Assembly: GCA_026874595.1 (NCBI GenBank)
Contig: CM049306.1
Location: forward strand, 102,127,142 to 102,191,141
DNA from: Sipunculus nudus
Lineage: Eukaryota; Annelida; Sipuncula; Golfingiida; Sipunculidae
Length of the DNA: 64,000 nucleotides
Direction: 5' to 3'
In this document: piece after piece, positions 37,251-49,429 of the stretch
Numbering within the stretch: position 1 is the first letter of the stretch
Layout of the letters: each line of letters opens with the position of its first letter
The notes under the pieces: model-generated
Databases searched by the model: none
Seen by the model: the letters and a program-made list of their open reading frames with translations, nothing else
What the model was told of the DNA's origin: nothing
Position numbers and translations under genes: made by a program

Positions 37251-38386
37251 GTAAAAAGTTTACTGATTAAGTGAGATAAAAATTTCTGTTATGTTGTGGT
37301 TGTTTTATCCAACTATCAAGAGCCCTACAACCTACTTAGCCTTCTCAGTAGACTAGTGAGTGAAATAGGAGAAAATACTGGATTATATACAAAATACCGT
37401 ATTTGACGTGAAAGCACCCCTCCCTTAATAAGTGTCCACCCCCTTACACACTTGCACACACAGATTTTAGAGGAGATCACATTGAGAAAACTAAGGGATA
37501 AGCCATCTTAACCTCACTTTTCCCCCTTACTGCGATGTAATGCTTTCATTTCTCCATGCCATGCTTATAACTTACCGCCAGTCTGTCGTTGCATCGTGCA
37601 TCATCTGTACGTTAACCATAGCTAACTCAAAAACGGCAGGAGCTAGCATCACCAAATATTTTGCAAGTAATCAGTCATCTGAAAATCTCTATTGGATTTT
37701 GTTTATTTTTTTCTTACTGCATTTTCTTAAAATTATAGGGAAAAAGCTTTTAAAATCTTCTCTGAAACTGTCCAGCCAAATTGTCCCATATTTTGCAGAA
37801 ATGATCCCTTGAACAATCACTCTCAAGTTTGTTCGAATGGTTCCAGTTCGGAGATTTTTTTGCCGAGTTACAGGAGGTTGAACTTTGTCATCTGTCCAAA
37901 AAAGCACACTTAAATTTCAGTCTCAAAAACGGCTAGAGCTGTCATCGCCAAATTTTATGCCAATGTTTGTCATATATGTCATATACAAAATTGAGTAATT
38001 GGTGGCGGATCATACATTGATCTGTTTTTTACAAGCGAAATTGTAATGTTAGACTCTTCTAGCTTATACACCGTTTTATGATGAAACTGTTAAGCTGATT
38101 GGTTAAAACTTTACAAGAATTATTCTGTTGTAGGGTTCTGCCAGTTTTATAAGAATAGATTGGGTAAATGCAGTTTTAAAAATGTAGTGTAGCCAATTGA
38201 AAAAGGCTCTCTGTGGTTGAAAACAGATTTGACAACATGCTGAGTTTCAGCAGCCAAGTCAAGAGGTCACTCAGTACAATTAGGTGGGGTCCAGACTTAC
38301 CATGGCAACTGACCTGGTTCTAGACAATGTGTCTAGATGTCTAGACACAGTGTCTACATGTCAAGACACATCGTCTAGACGCAGAC
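37251..38386. other. Intron 1 of the FG-like gene, left part
   Basis: Begins GTAAAAAG. It holds an ACCGTATTTGACGTGAAAGC segment near 37396 that looks like an interspersed repeat fragment, and a TCTAGACA-rich inverted cluster at 38321-38380 including TGTCTAGA-TG-TCTAGACA at 38330-38347. Confidence 0.55.
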
Positions 38387-39695
38387 GCCACCTGCAACCA
38401 TTTTTGCACAGCTTCCATCTGTTCATCTGCCTTGGGATAAAATGACTCATATCTCTGTATTGGTTGGACTTATCCACCAGAAATGTTGAATGTGTATACA
38501 TCCCGGATAGCTTTCTTGATTTTATGACAGGTGGCACCACCTACATTCACGTTTACGCTACAGACATCCAAGCTCATGTCTCGGGAACTGTCTGACCGAT
38601 TGGGCCAAAATTTTGCATGTGTATAGATCTCACATAGCTCTTCATCATACACAAAACTGGTGGCGCCACCTGCAACCATTTTTGCACAAGGTCCATCTGT
38701 TCATCTGCCTTGGGATAAAATCACTCATATCTCGGCAGTGGTTTGACTTATTCACCTAAAATTTTGCAGGTTTATACATCCTGGATAGCTTTTTCAATTT
38801 TGTGACAGGTGGCGCCACCTACATTCACATTTACGCTGCAGACAACCAAGCTCATATCTCGGGAACTGTTTGATTGATGGGGCCAAAATTTTGCATTTGT
38901 ATAGATCTCACATAGCTCTTTATCATATGCAAAACTGGTGGCGCCACCTGCAACCATTTTTGCACAGGGTCCATCTGTTTGTCTGCCGTGGGATAAAATC
39001 ACTCATACCTTGGCAGTGGTTTGACATAACTGCCTAAAATTTTGCAAATTTGTCCATTTTGGATAGCTTTCTGGATTTTGTGGCAGGTGGCACCACCTAC
39101 ATTTATGTTTACACTGCAGACATCCAGACTTATATCTCAGGACTGGTTTGCTGTATCCTCCGGAAATTTTGCATGTGTATAGATCTCACATAGCTCTTTA
39201 TCATACACAAAACTGGAGGGGCCACCTGCAACCATTTTTGCACAGCGTCCGTCTGTTTGTCTGCAGTGGGCTAAAATCACTCATATCTCAGTAATGGTTT
39301 GACTGACCTGCCTATAATTTTGCATGTTTATACATCTTGGATAGCTTTCTTAATTTTGTGACAGGTTGCACCACCTACATTTATGTTGACACTGCAGACA
39401 TTCAGGCTTATATCTCAGGACTGGTTTGACATATCCCCCTAAAATTTTGCATGTGTATAGATCTCACATAGCTCTTAATCATACACAAGATTTATGGCGC
39501 CACCTGCCACCATTTTTGCACAGCGTCCTTCTGTTTGTCTGCTGTCGGACAAAATCACTCATATACAAGTAGTGGTTTGACTTATCTGCCTAAAATTTTG
39601 CATATTTATACAGCTTGGACAGCTTTCTTGATTTTGTGGTAGGTGCCGCAACCTACATACACATTTCAGCTGCAGACATCCATGCTAATATGCAA
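38387..39695. repeat. 278-bp tandem repeat, about 4.7 copies, dimeric
   Basis: The palindrome TGGCGCCACC or its variant recurs at 38661, 38939, 39217 and 39495, exactly 278 bp apart. Each period has two diverged halves of about 139 bp, one starting GCCACCTACATT and one GCCACCTGCAACC, both with CTCATATCTCGG-like and AAATTTTGCA blocks. The perfect dyad GGTGGCGCCACC also appears in the element at 23757. Minus-strand frames of 69-76 residues are by-products. Confidence 0.88.
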
Positions 39696-40499
39696 CACAC
39701 CTCACTCTGTTTCCCCTTGCCACTCAATCAGTGCCTCACTTCACCCAACCCCTTCTGATTTTGGAGGATACACGTAGTCGCTTGTCGACTACCAGTATTC
39801 TAGTTTATTTTGACATTTAAATTTGTTACTTTTAGTGTTTGGTTCTTCTTTCTTTTTCTGTGACACTTATTTCTGTTTAGGTACAAATAAATCATCTAGA
39901 AGAAAATAAAATTCTATGGGACGGATCTATGATCATATGGTCATCAAGCTCCTTAAAAATTTCCTCACAGGCTTTAATTTGCCTGAGGAGTGTTTATAGA
40001 GATGTTGGCAGCTTTCCCTTTCATCCTTTCAGTAAGCGCAACCCATTTTGGTGTCAAAATATGTAACATAAACCTTACTTTTACTACAATAGATCAGTTT
40101 CAGTCAAGTTTGAAAAATATCAAAACATTGAAAAACATTGTGATACACAATAGGGGAATTACCTGTATTGCGATATACCGATACATTGATAATATCACAC
40201 AGCGCTAAATTTTAATACCAATAAATCATGATATCCTGTGTAACATAAACTTATAAAGTAAAGAATTGCCTCTGGTTTGCAAGATCACCCTAGTTGACAT
40301 TCAGTAACACCCACCATAGGTCAGTCTTTATCTTTTGTAGTGTAGATGAATCACTGCATGACTTTTCCGAACTTAACAAACATTTTCTAACACCCTTCTG
40401 TATCAGACAGATTCATAACTGCAGGTCCTGCTTTTAAGCTCAGTGAGTGTGGGGGTCATGTAAAATTTCTCAGTACTGCTTATGTTTGACTGTTTTCAG
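39696..40499. other. Intron 1 of the FG-like gene, right part
   Basis: Unique AT-rich sequence ending in the polypyrimidine tract and TTTTCAG acceptor at 40493-40499. Confidence 0.6.
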
Positions 40500-40562
40500 A
40501 TTCTCCACAAAGGATGTTCGGGGAAAGAATAATAGATGCAGGGGCAGCCAGTCCTGATGCAG
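40500..40562 (+). CDS. FG-like gene, coding exon 2
   Basis: A 63-base exon of 21 codons. Joined to exon 1 it reads DSPQRMFGERIIDAGAASPD and then Ala, in frame and without stop. The acceptor is TGTTTTCAG and the donor CAG|GTATAG. It starts and ends at phase 1, so skipping it would keep the frame. Another MFG motif lies near its start. Confidence 0.72.
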
Positions 40563-41500
40563 GTATAGTTTTAAGTATTCTGCATGTTTACAGGCTTCCG
40601 CTGATTCCTGTAATTCCTCTGTTATCCAGTGAAAAAATTCCCCTGTATAATTTCCTATATTGTCTAGTATTTAGAAAATAATCTCCTATATTTTCCAGTA
40701 TGTTTTCACTGCACAATCATATTTCTATTATAACTGTTAATATTTAATTAATAGACTTACAAAGACCAGTTATAATTGAAAATATTTAGCTCTTTGTACA
40801 ATTATAACTGTCACATACAAGTATAGCTGTCTCAACCCTTTTTATATGCTGCTTTGAGAACTGATGTTCATGGTAAATAACCAAGTAAACTCTGAATATA
40901 TGTATATTATTCCTGTATTTCCAGCTGAAATTTGTGTAAACTCTTATATTTTTGTCTCAGGTGCTCCTTTCTATATATTAATAGTGTAAGGCGATTTTTG
41001 TAATTTTCTGTATCTCCTGTGATACCACCGTACAGATTGCTGTGATTTTCGACATACATACGCTCTGGGATTGTACAAAGAGATTCCACCCACTTTTATT
41101 TGCAATATTTGCATATTACATGCATAATTAATAATTTAAATATTTGCTCCGTCCAAGCCTTGTAACACAATGGCCATAGAGGGTGTGATGGCGGGACAGT
41201 TTTAATCCGGGTGCCCTATTTGGGGTTTTCTTTCATTCGCGGTCACCGGTAAAAAATAATCCCCCTTGGTGATCACTCTCAAAGAAAACTGCCGGGTGAG
41301 GACAGGGTATATTGTTCACAAGGAGATCTCATGAGGAGAATGCTCAAAAGGGGGATCTTTGAAAGATTCATAATAACCCAAATACTATTGCGGTGGTGGA
41401 GAAAGGATAAAGGGAGGGGAGAGGGCTATAATCAGGTGCAGATCCAGTAAATCGGAGGGGAGGGGTTGCGCTTATATTTCACTGGTAATTATGAAATTTT
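40563..41500. other. Intron 2 of the FG-like gene, left part
   Basis: AT-rich to about 41130, then a GC-richer block (41145-41470) with GGCGGGACAGTTTTAATCCG that is probably an interspersed repeat. No exon is visible. Confidence 0.5.
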
Positions 41501-41501
41501 A

Positions 41502-41504
<3 letters not shown>

Positions 41505-41559
<55 letters not shown>
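41505..41559. repeat. (TA)n microsatellite
   Basis: An uninterrupted TA dinucleotide run of about 55 bases. Confidence 0.97.
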
Positions 41560-41562
<3 letters not shown>

Positions 41563-41601
41563 TTATTACTTCTTGCATATGTGTTTCAGTTTATGAATAT
41601 A

Positions 41602-42036
41602 TACTGTGGTTGGCTTCATATTTGCGAGACTGAAGTTTTGCAATTTCTCCATTTTGAATGTTTCGCAAGGGTTTCATTTTTACAATCTGAATAAAACCTA
41701 TATCAAATGTTTGGTAAAGCCATACCTGTTTGTATTATAAAATGAGAATAAGTCATGAATTTGTGATATTCTACTGTTATAATGATGGTCCCGAACACAC
41801 AGCACAGGTAGTTTAGTTAAAATTTAAGGGACCTTTTTCCCTACACCTGCATGGATGTAATTTATTATAAAATATCTCACAGTTCTAACCTATTCACATA
41901 CAAGTATAAGTTTCACTGAATAAGAAGGACATACTCAATTGGCCAATTATTCCGGAGGGTTTCATTTTCATGATTATTTCCTATTCACAAATATTGCGAA
42001 ATTAAAACACTCGCGAACAAAAAGGCAACCACAGTA
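41602..42036 (+). mobile_element. MITE, CTGTGGTTG family, copy 3
   Basis: Ends are TACTGTGGTTGGC and GCAACCACAGTA, flanked by TA in TA-rich DNA on both sides. It aligns along its length with the copy at 31296, in the same orientation and at nearly the same size (435 bp). Several CpG-containing motifs of copy 2 (TTCGCGA) appear here as TGCA or CACA forms, consistent with CpG decay. Confidence 0.85.
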
Positions 42037-45000
42037 TATATATATATATTAATGTCAATTATGAACCATGTTAATTACAGGTACACGTGGGAGGATATGA
42101 GAGGGGGTAACCCCCTTCCATATTGGGAAATATTTGAATACACCAAGGATTATATTAGAGGGAATTTTCACAAAAACATGAGGACTTTTCTGTTCCTCAG
42201 AAACTGCGTAATGTAGTCAAATTGTAGAATCTGATCAAAATTTTATACTTATATCTCTTCAAACTAATGATTTAAAATTTCAGTTGTTTTCAACATGCAA
42301 TGTGAATGGCGTATGTGCATCCATGTTAATAATTTGTAAAAAAAAGTTATATCTTATATGTAATATTCGAAATTAAGATATGTGAAATATTGAAGTCTAA
42401 TGCTGAACATTGCATTATATTGTGGACTGTAATGTTGACAGCATACAAGACTTAAGACTTAAGAGAGCACACATTGTGAGTTCGAGCACCGGCATCAGCA
42501 GGAAAGGCTTGAGATTGTTTAGGGTCAACCCTGACCAGGGCCTGGCACTCTGTTCTGTGGCTGTATATAATAAATATTTTCAACTAATGAATTTGAAAGT
42601 AATTAATGGTGGATAACTTAAACAAAAACTAATTGCTAATTAATAAAAAAGGTAACCTGAAAAATGAAAATTAGTCACGAAAAATTGGGCTTATAAATAG
42701 GTAAAATAAGAGATATTGCAGCACAGTGGGGAGGTGCCTGCCGTGGGTGTCCCCTGAAGATGCCACTGGTAATATATAGCAAAGCAGTTAAATGCACATA
42801 TATACATATATGTGTGTATACATGTGTGTTAGGGTGCATGTGTGGGTGTGTAAACATCTCACAATAATTCAACACAACATACACTTTAAATTCCAATTAG
42901 AAATATCAGTTGCACAACAGGGATAAATACCAAATTGGAAGGATCTACCCTAATGAAATGCAAAATAAGTCCCAAACCTGTGGACACCAGTGATTGTGTT
43001 TTAAAAAATTAATCATGATTGGACAAAGTGAAATTCCCCTGCCACCCCCCTCTTGACTAACCTTCTGTAGTGAATGCATTAACTGTCTCACTGGAAAACA
43101 TTGACTTAGCTTTCACACAGGAATTGTCTTTTGGGATGTGTAATATTTAAAAAATATATATATTCAGCCATTAAATATACTTCATACTATAATGGTTTCG
43201 AAAAGTTCTGGGCAGTAGGATTGCCCGACCATTTGAGTGCTCAGTTTTTGTGCGTAATAAAGGGAATGCAATTATCGAGAACACTTCTCAGCGCTACTGT
43301 ACTATACCATGCAAGATAACAGTTTCCTTTACTGGCGGATTGAAGGACTCGGAGGGCAACTTTAAATAGCGATGTTCAACATAATATATTTTCATATGAA
43401 AATGATATCATTTATTATATAAACTTCTCCGAAAAATTCTCTGGCCAAACTCTTGGCTACAGTAAGATTTTATGCATAACACCATACATATAATGAATCT
43501 TTAAGTTAATATATAGATAACACCGTACAGCTTGCCATGATTTTTTAGATCAATATGACATTCCACCATTCATAGCGAAACCTATTTGTCTAAGTCAACC
43601 AGACTCAGACACAAGGTCAAATCAAAGACAGAACACTTAACCAAATGTTGTCTTCAAAGAGATCTTATGACGGTTACATTGTATAACCAAGACATTCAAC
43701 TATGAAAGACTATTTGACATCAGAACTAACTGCTCGCCCGAAACCATGTGTAGCATGGGTAATTGAAAGTTAATTTCTTATATAGCTTCAGGAGCTTTTT
43801 AGGAGTCCTACAATTCATTTTCAACATATATGTATGTAATGATTACCACCATTAGACCCCACAAAAAGTTAATTATATGTTTCCAAGGTAGAACACGAGT
43901 CACTTAAAACCCTCCTCAAATGTTTTTTTATTGCCTCAGTGTCACATGGTAATCTGGTAATGTGTTTGATTGCCACTTAAAGAAATCAATGACTCCTGCA
44001 TTTGTCATTATACCTTCTAATGATACATGGACCATTTATATCCATTAATATACTTCATACGCTCCTGAGGCAATGGAAATCTTGCGCTTCTAAAGAAGAC
44101 TGATTTTCACGCTGCCAGCTTTGACTGTTTATGATATATTTATACACCAGATGACGGTTTGTTGTCCACTGAAGAAACATGTGTATAATGTGACAGGCAG
44201 CCAACGAGATGCCAATAGACAAACACTTGACAGGCATTCTGGCTCTGCCCATAGTGCCGCTTGATGATAGTTCATGGTAGAATTTAATTGCCCCCTCTGC
44301 ATTCTCACATCATCGACTGAATCGATTATGACATTATAACTGTGTTAGCGTAGCCATGTATCTGTTGTCTGCAGAACTGAAACAAGGCAGCGAGGTGTGC
44401 ACGCAGCCTTTGTTGTTACGTTTCGTTTGAATTACAGCTCACCGACCGGGCATCCCATGTGCCCAAGGCCCTAAGTAAACCACGTCTGCGGCCATTCTCT
44501 CTGAGTCTGTGGCCTGTTCAGATGGTTACCGGGGCGATGAGCTGTCACTTAAAACGAAATGAACATGATTGGCTTTGTGTATTCCTCACTTGGCTATGTC
44601 TTCCAGCACTAGGTCTTATCTGATTGGACAAAAATACAGTGCTCCCCTCTGATGTAGCAATTCAGGATACAAGGTCATAACAAACAGCGCTTATGATATA
44701 GGAAGTAGGCCTATAGAAAAAGCGCTGTGTAAAGAGCGTATATACTTCAGTACATTGATAATTTGTCTGAAGCTCCATCAGCTTGATGCTCTGTGGGTTC
44801 TTTTGATGGGGTGGCTTAAGTTCATTTAGATATTAAAGCAGCCAGTAAAAATAAGCAAGACTTTTGGATTCAAATACTTATTAACAAATCATAGGATATT
44901 ACAGATAACACAAAAATCCCCTGCTGAACTCAGTACAATGAATTACATGGTAAGTCCAGTGAGTCCACAGGTTCATGTGTACCTTGCCTACCCATGGCCA

Positions 45001-45330
45001 GTCACCATACTCATATTTGGGTTGGGCTGACTCTTTGATCAAGGTCCATAACAAGGTTACTTGCAATGTCATAGCCCGAACCTTTTACCAAAATTTTCCA
45101 CACTCACTACAAAGTCATTTCACCAGGTGGCTACAAGCTTTCTCTAAGTCCATTCTGCTGTTATTATCCTCCAATCTTGGCCACCATCACACGCGTGTTC
45201 TTGATCTCCCAAATTTCTCTCCACCAAGTCAACTAAACTGAACAGGATATGTAAACATTAGCAGCATGGTACCACACTTCTAAATGTTTGATCAAGTTGA
45301 CGGTTACATCATTCATTATAATTATTATTA
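42037..45330. other. Intron 2 of the FG-like gene, central part
   Basis: Mostly AT-rich. At about 42445-42550 a GTGAGTTCGAGCACCG box with a downstream CCCTGACCAGGGCCTGGCAC block may be a truncated tRNA-type SINE. At 44330-44580 the sequence is GC-richer and non-repetitive, a possible regulatory patch. No exon is supported. Confidence 0.45.
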
Positions 45331-46325
45331 GGGCCCTGCTTGACAAGCGGTGCCCTATAGTGATCACCGTGTCAGTCCGTCCTTCTGTACTTCTGTCCTT
45401 CCGTCCTTCTGTCAGCACGCAATAACTCAACCACAACATACTGCAGCTTTTCCAAATTAACAGGGATGATTGGTACCTATGAGGGCTTCAGACCTATCAG
45501 ATAACAGACTTGTTGGAATTCAAATATGGCCGCCACAGCCCAATCGCTGATTTTATTTTGCATGCAATAACTCAACATCAACATACTGCAGCTTTCCAAA
45601 ATTCACAGGGATGATTTGTACCTATGAGGGCTCCAGACCAATTGAATAACAGACCTGTGTGAATTCCAATATGGCCTCCTTAGCCAGATCGCTGATTTTA
45701 TTTCGTGCGCGATAACTCAACAACAATTTACTGCAGCTTTCCCAAATTAACAGGGATGATTGGTACCTATAATGGCTCCAGACCTATCAGATAACAGACT
45801 TGTTGGAATTCAAATATGGCCACCACAGCCCAATCGCTGATTTTATTTTGCATGCAATAACTCAACATCAACATACTGCAGCTTTCCAAAATTCACAGGG
45901 AAGATTTGTACCTATGAGGGCTCCAAACCTATTGAAATACAGACCTGTCAGTATTCCAATATGGCCGCTACAGCCAAACCGCTGATTTTCTTTCGTGTGC
46001 CATATCTCAACAACAACCTCCTGCAGCTTTCCCAAATTCACAGGGATCATTGGTCCCTATGAGGGCTCCAGACCTATTGAATTACAGACTTGCTCAAAAT
46101 CAAATATGGCTAACAGACTACATTCGGTGATTTTCTATTGCAAACATTATTTCAGACATATCTTCTTTAATCCAGTATGATTTTTTCCCTCCTGCATATT
46201 GATAAAAACCTGTTTCTGTTTGTGATATTTTTCAAATTTAACTTAATTTTTCACCCATATATTAACTAGTCCAGCACTAGCAGAAAGGCGGGGCCCTCAG
46301 AGGACCATTGTCCGACCACATCTAG
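45331..46325 (+). mobile_element. Helitron-like non-autonomous element, copy 1
   Basis: The left end is an imperfect hairpin, GGGCCCTGCTT..AAGCGGTGCCC (45331-45355), then CTATAGTGATC and a short GTCC/TTCTGTCC microsatellite. The interior is a 145-bp tandem array. The right end is ACATCTAG followed by TT, with a small GGAC..GTCC stem about 9 bases before CTAG. A hairpin plus CTRR terminus next to T is the Helitron 3' signature. The left end does not show the usual TC start, so a Helentron-type or other element remains possible. Confidence 0.45.
45415..46170. repeat. 145-bp tandem repeat, about 5 copies, alternating types
   Basis: AATAACTCAAC-type anchors fall at 45421, 45566, 45711, 45856 and 46001, exactly 145 bp apart. 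Units 1 and 3 share GACTTGTTGGAATTCAAATA, and units 2 and 4 share TTCACAGGGA(T/A)GATTTGTAC, giving a 290-bp two-unit higher-order pattern. Confidence 0.88.
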
Positions 46326-46535
46326 TTATCTCATATTTACAACAGAGCTCATCTTTGTGAACTATTTTCTTAAGCAGCTGCTGGTGTTCATAGGGAACAA
46401 TGAAAATGTAGTGAAATAAAAAATTCAGGTACCTGTTCAGTATGGTACAGGTATACGGAACAACTCCAGGTCTGTGTGTATCAGACTGGACTTAATAACT
46501 GAAGTTTTCAATCTACATAACTTTTCTATTTGAAG
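46326..46535. other. End of intron 2 of the FG-like gene
   Basis: Short unique stretch ending in a CTTTTCTATTTGAAG acceptor. Confidence 0.6.
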
Positions 46536-46664
46536 GGATGTTTGGTAGAGGCAGATCCATCCAAGCTGGGGGCCGTAAAATTGTGCATTCAGAAGATCAA
46601 GGCAGAATGATGGATGATGGATCCCCGTTCAAGAATAAACCTCGCTTAAATAGGGCTGCAGCAG
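46536..46664 (+). CDS. FG-like gene, coding exon 3
   Basis: A 129-base exon of 43 codons, phase 1 at both ends. It continues the frame as GMFGRGRSIQAGGRKIVHSE, then an acidic DQGRMMDDGSP, then a basic FKNKPRLNRAAA. The donor is CAG|GTGACT and the acceptor is weak (TTTGAAG). The RLNR stretch vaguely recalls a basic segment before the RRM-like part of vertebrate MCM3AP; this is impression, not alignment. The charge pattern suggests a disordered nuclear linker. Confidence 0.7.
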
Positions 46665-47913
46665 GTGACTCTTCAACAGTTACATACGATCACTGGCTTA
46701 TATATATGTGTGTAATAAATAACGGCAGAGAGCAGCTTATATTAGCAGAAAACTAATTATACCAGTTTTTCTCCCATCCCTTATCCTGACTCATTTACAG
46801 CAAAATTTCAAAGCAGCTGTAAAATGTTTTCTCAGTCTCAGCTGGTCCAGTATTTTGATGCAGAAATTTAACCTTTCTTGACATAATAAGAATAATGAAG
46901 ACTGTTTGGTCCATCAGAGTTATACAATACCAGAGATTTTATTATTAAAAGGAAAGTTTTAATATAACTGGGTATCACAGTAAAAATGCTGCTTTTGTTT
47001 TTAAAAGTTCCTCTGTTTCTGCAATTAATTCTTTCTGAAATAAGGTCTGTTCCATGTACAGGAACACTACTTTTGAAGATTACACAGGTACAAGTCTAGC
47101 GGCAGCCTGCCAACCAAACATCAAATTTTAATTTACTAAAGACGTTGGGGTGGCAGTACAAGCTATTGGGTTCACATCAATTCTAGTACATGCAGATATG
47201 TACACCATTTCCAACAGTGCTTTTTCATTTACATCTGCTTGTTGAACTTTCATTTTTCCGAAGTAAGACATAAAGTGAAGTTATTCTGTTAGGAAAAAAA
47301 ATAGATATTACATTTACGGTTGACTTACGTATATATTCATTCAGCAGTTATTAATAGCAAGGCTGTTTTTACTCGGAATGCTTGTCTCTGTGTCCGTCAT
47401 GATGGCTTGACAGCTTTGTGTGAATCTGTGCCATGGGGAAGAATGGAGGTAGCTAATGTAATTAATTTTTGTGTAACAACATTATTCTTATTTAGCAAAT
47501 ATAACATGACCATATAAGCCTCTGGTGTTAATTACTGCCACACAGCAAATATTTTTGATCCAACTTTTAGAATGGGCATTCTGTTATGACTTGCATCATG
47601 ACTCACAGGCCCCTATCAGTTATTTTAGAAAGCCAGAGTGTAATGTTGTCATGGCTTGGACTGTAGAAATTATCTGGTTATGTATATAGAAAACAAAGAC
47701 ATAAAACAATGAATAATTTAATCAATTTCATGTATATGCTAGTCAGCATGTGCATTTCTAGTATCATACACATACCTGCAGTGTATAATATAAATCACTG
47801 TACCAGGTGCTTCCTGCTCATGCTATCCAGGTACAGTACTGTAACTTTAAAATGGGTACACAGGTACAGGAACCTGGCTCAAACACTGGCTTTCACAAGT
47901 TGTTGTGTTTCAG
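46665..47913. other. Intron 3 of the FG-like gene
   Basis: Unique AT-rich sequence without recognisable repeats, ending in TTGTTGTGTTTCAG. Confidence 0.6.
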
Positions 47914-48003
47914 GGGGAGTGTTCAGGAGAGCCATGGGTAGTATTGGTGTAGGAAGAGCCAGGAGAGGAGGGGCCACTAATCGCTTCTTACAAGATATGT
48001 CAG
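47914..48003 (+). CDS. FG-like gene, coding exon 4
   Basis: A 90-base exon of 30 codons, phase 1 at both ends, reading GGVFRRAMGSIGVGRARRGG then ATNRFLQDMS. The acceptor is TGTTTCAG and the donor TCAG|GTAAAT. The Arg/Gly-rich sequence fits a nucleic-acid-binding or nuclear-import segment. With exons 1-3 it gives 194 codons of one open frame. No further exon is visible to 64000, so the rest of the gene lies beyond the satellite. Confidence 0.7.
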
Positions 48004-48455
48004 GTAAATGTGTTTCCCTTATGAAACTCTGAGACTTGCTCAGCTAGGAGTCACGTGACAGTGACTTTGTAGAATACTTGAAGTGACTTTTAATTGAGAG
48101 CTCATCCATGATCTTGACACTCATTTCAGATTTTGCTATTAGGATATAAGATTTGGTTTGTACTTGTTGTCAATGCATATTGTTTGTAAAGTTTCTCATC
48201 TATGAACAGTACCAACTAGTTTATAATGTCTTATTGAACCTTGAACTGGATGAGCCATTAATACTGGACAGCATGGGTTTCACCTTGTAACTGATCTTAA
48301 TGATTAAATTATAAATTTACCAGAACAGAGGGTGTGTTTAATATGCATGGTTCCTTATATTTCTGTGTACCAAACTTTAAATTGGACCAGCTGTCTATTT
48401 AATATAGGTTTTATATGGTTTGTACGGTGGCTCATATAGGACATGCACAAAATTA
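48004..48455. other. Intron 4 of the FG-like gene, start
   Basis: Unique sequence following a GTAAATG donor. Nothing else is recognisable. Confidence 0.5.
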
Positions 48456-48458
48456 TTT

Positions 48459-48591
48459 TTTATCTCGTTCCCACGCGATAGTATCTCGTGGCCACGCAAT
48501 AATTATCTCGTTCCCACAAGATAGTATCTTGTTCCCACGCGATAATTATCTCGTTCCCACGCGATAGTATCTCGTTCCCACTCGATAGTAT
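48459..48591. repeat. Tandem quasi-palindromic repeat, TATCTCG..CGCGATA type
   Basis: Six units of about 20-24 bp built on ATCTCGTTCCCACGCGATA. Within a unit TATCTCG and CG(C/A)GATA form an imperfect inverted pair around TTCCCA, so each unit can form a small hairpin. Confidence 0.8.
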
Positions 48592-48867
48592 GCCATGCTA
48601 TAGCTTAAGCCCTTATTTGGACAAGAATGTCTGTGGTCTGTTTTATATCGAGCGTCGATGCAGCTTAAATTGTTTGTATGTATTTCGTTGTATGTGTGTT
48701 TGCGCCAAATGCTTTGAGGTAAATTTCAGCAGTTTTCATTGCGTTGGTTCACCATTTCATTGCGTTGGTTCAACTAGCTCATTTTTATTTGTTTATCGAA
48801 AACTGTATTGAGTTTGTTTTAGGGTAAGGGTAATATAAACCCTTGTGTTCCAAATATGAATTAAACT

Positions 48868-48955
48868 GAAACACCCCCTCCCAACCACCACCCCCCCCTC
48901 CCACCCCCCCCACCCCCACCCCCCCACGTCCGGGATTACCCCATCAAATCCCCCC
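48868..48955. repeat. C-rich low-complexity tract
   Basis: Runs of 4-9 C separated by A or T on the plus strand, so the minus strand carries several G runs compatible with a G-quadruplex. Confidence 0.8.
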
Positions 48956-48981
48956 CTGCCATTTGTGTCAGGCTACGGCCC

Positions 48982-48983
<2 letters not shown>

Positions 48984-49029
<46 letters not shown>

Positions 49030-49160
49030 ACATATATATATATATATTTATATAAAATAATATATATATAATATATATGTATATATAATATATATATATA
49101 TATATAATATATATACTAGTATATATACATACACACACACACATATATATATACTATTTG
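48984..49160. repeat. TA/CA dinucleotide-rich tract
   Basis: Long TA runs with scattered interruptions and a short (AC)n patch at about 49130-49142. The 82-residue minus-strand frame here is Tyr/Ile low complexity and not a gene. Confidence 0.93.
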
Positions 49161-49429
49161 GGTATACTATTAGGCCCCCAATGAAAATTAGGTTTCGCCG
49201 CCAATGGTAATTTATATTGTGAACATTTATTATGAAAAATATTTTACCCAAACTAGCCCCCCTCCCCCTTTCCCTGCTCACACATTCTCCAGACAAACAT
49301 GGCCCACGAGTGTTGTACGAGTGCCCGTTGTATCATTTCATGTCTCAGCATATTAAGTCTGCTCTAAATTCATGCAAATAATTGACCATAGTCTTCATCC
49401 AGTGTATAGAAGCATGCCTCAGATGAGTT

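Noticed and set aside
44975-45241. 88-residue plus-strand frame
   Set aside because: Serine/leucine-rich chance composition with no domain or splice support. It lies within intron 2 of the FG-like gene.
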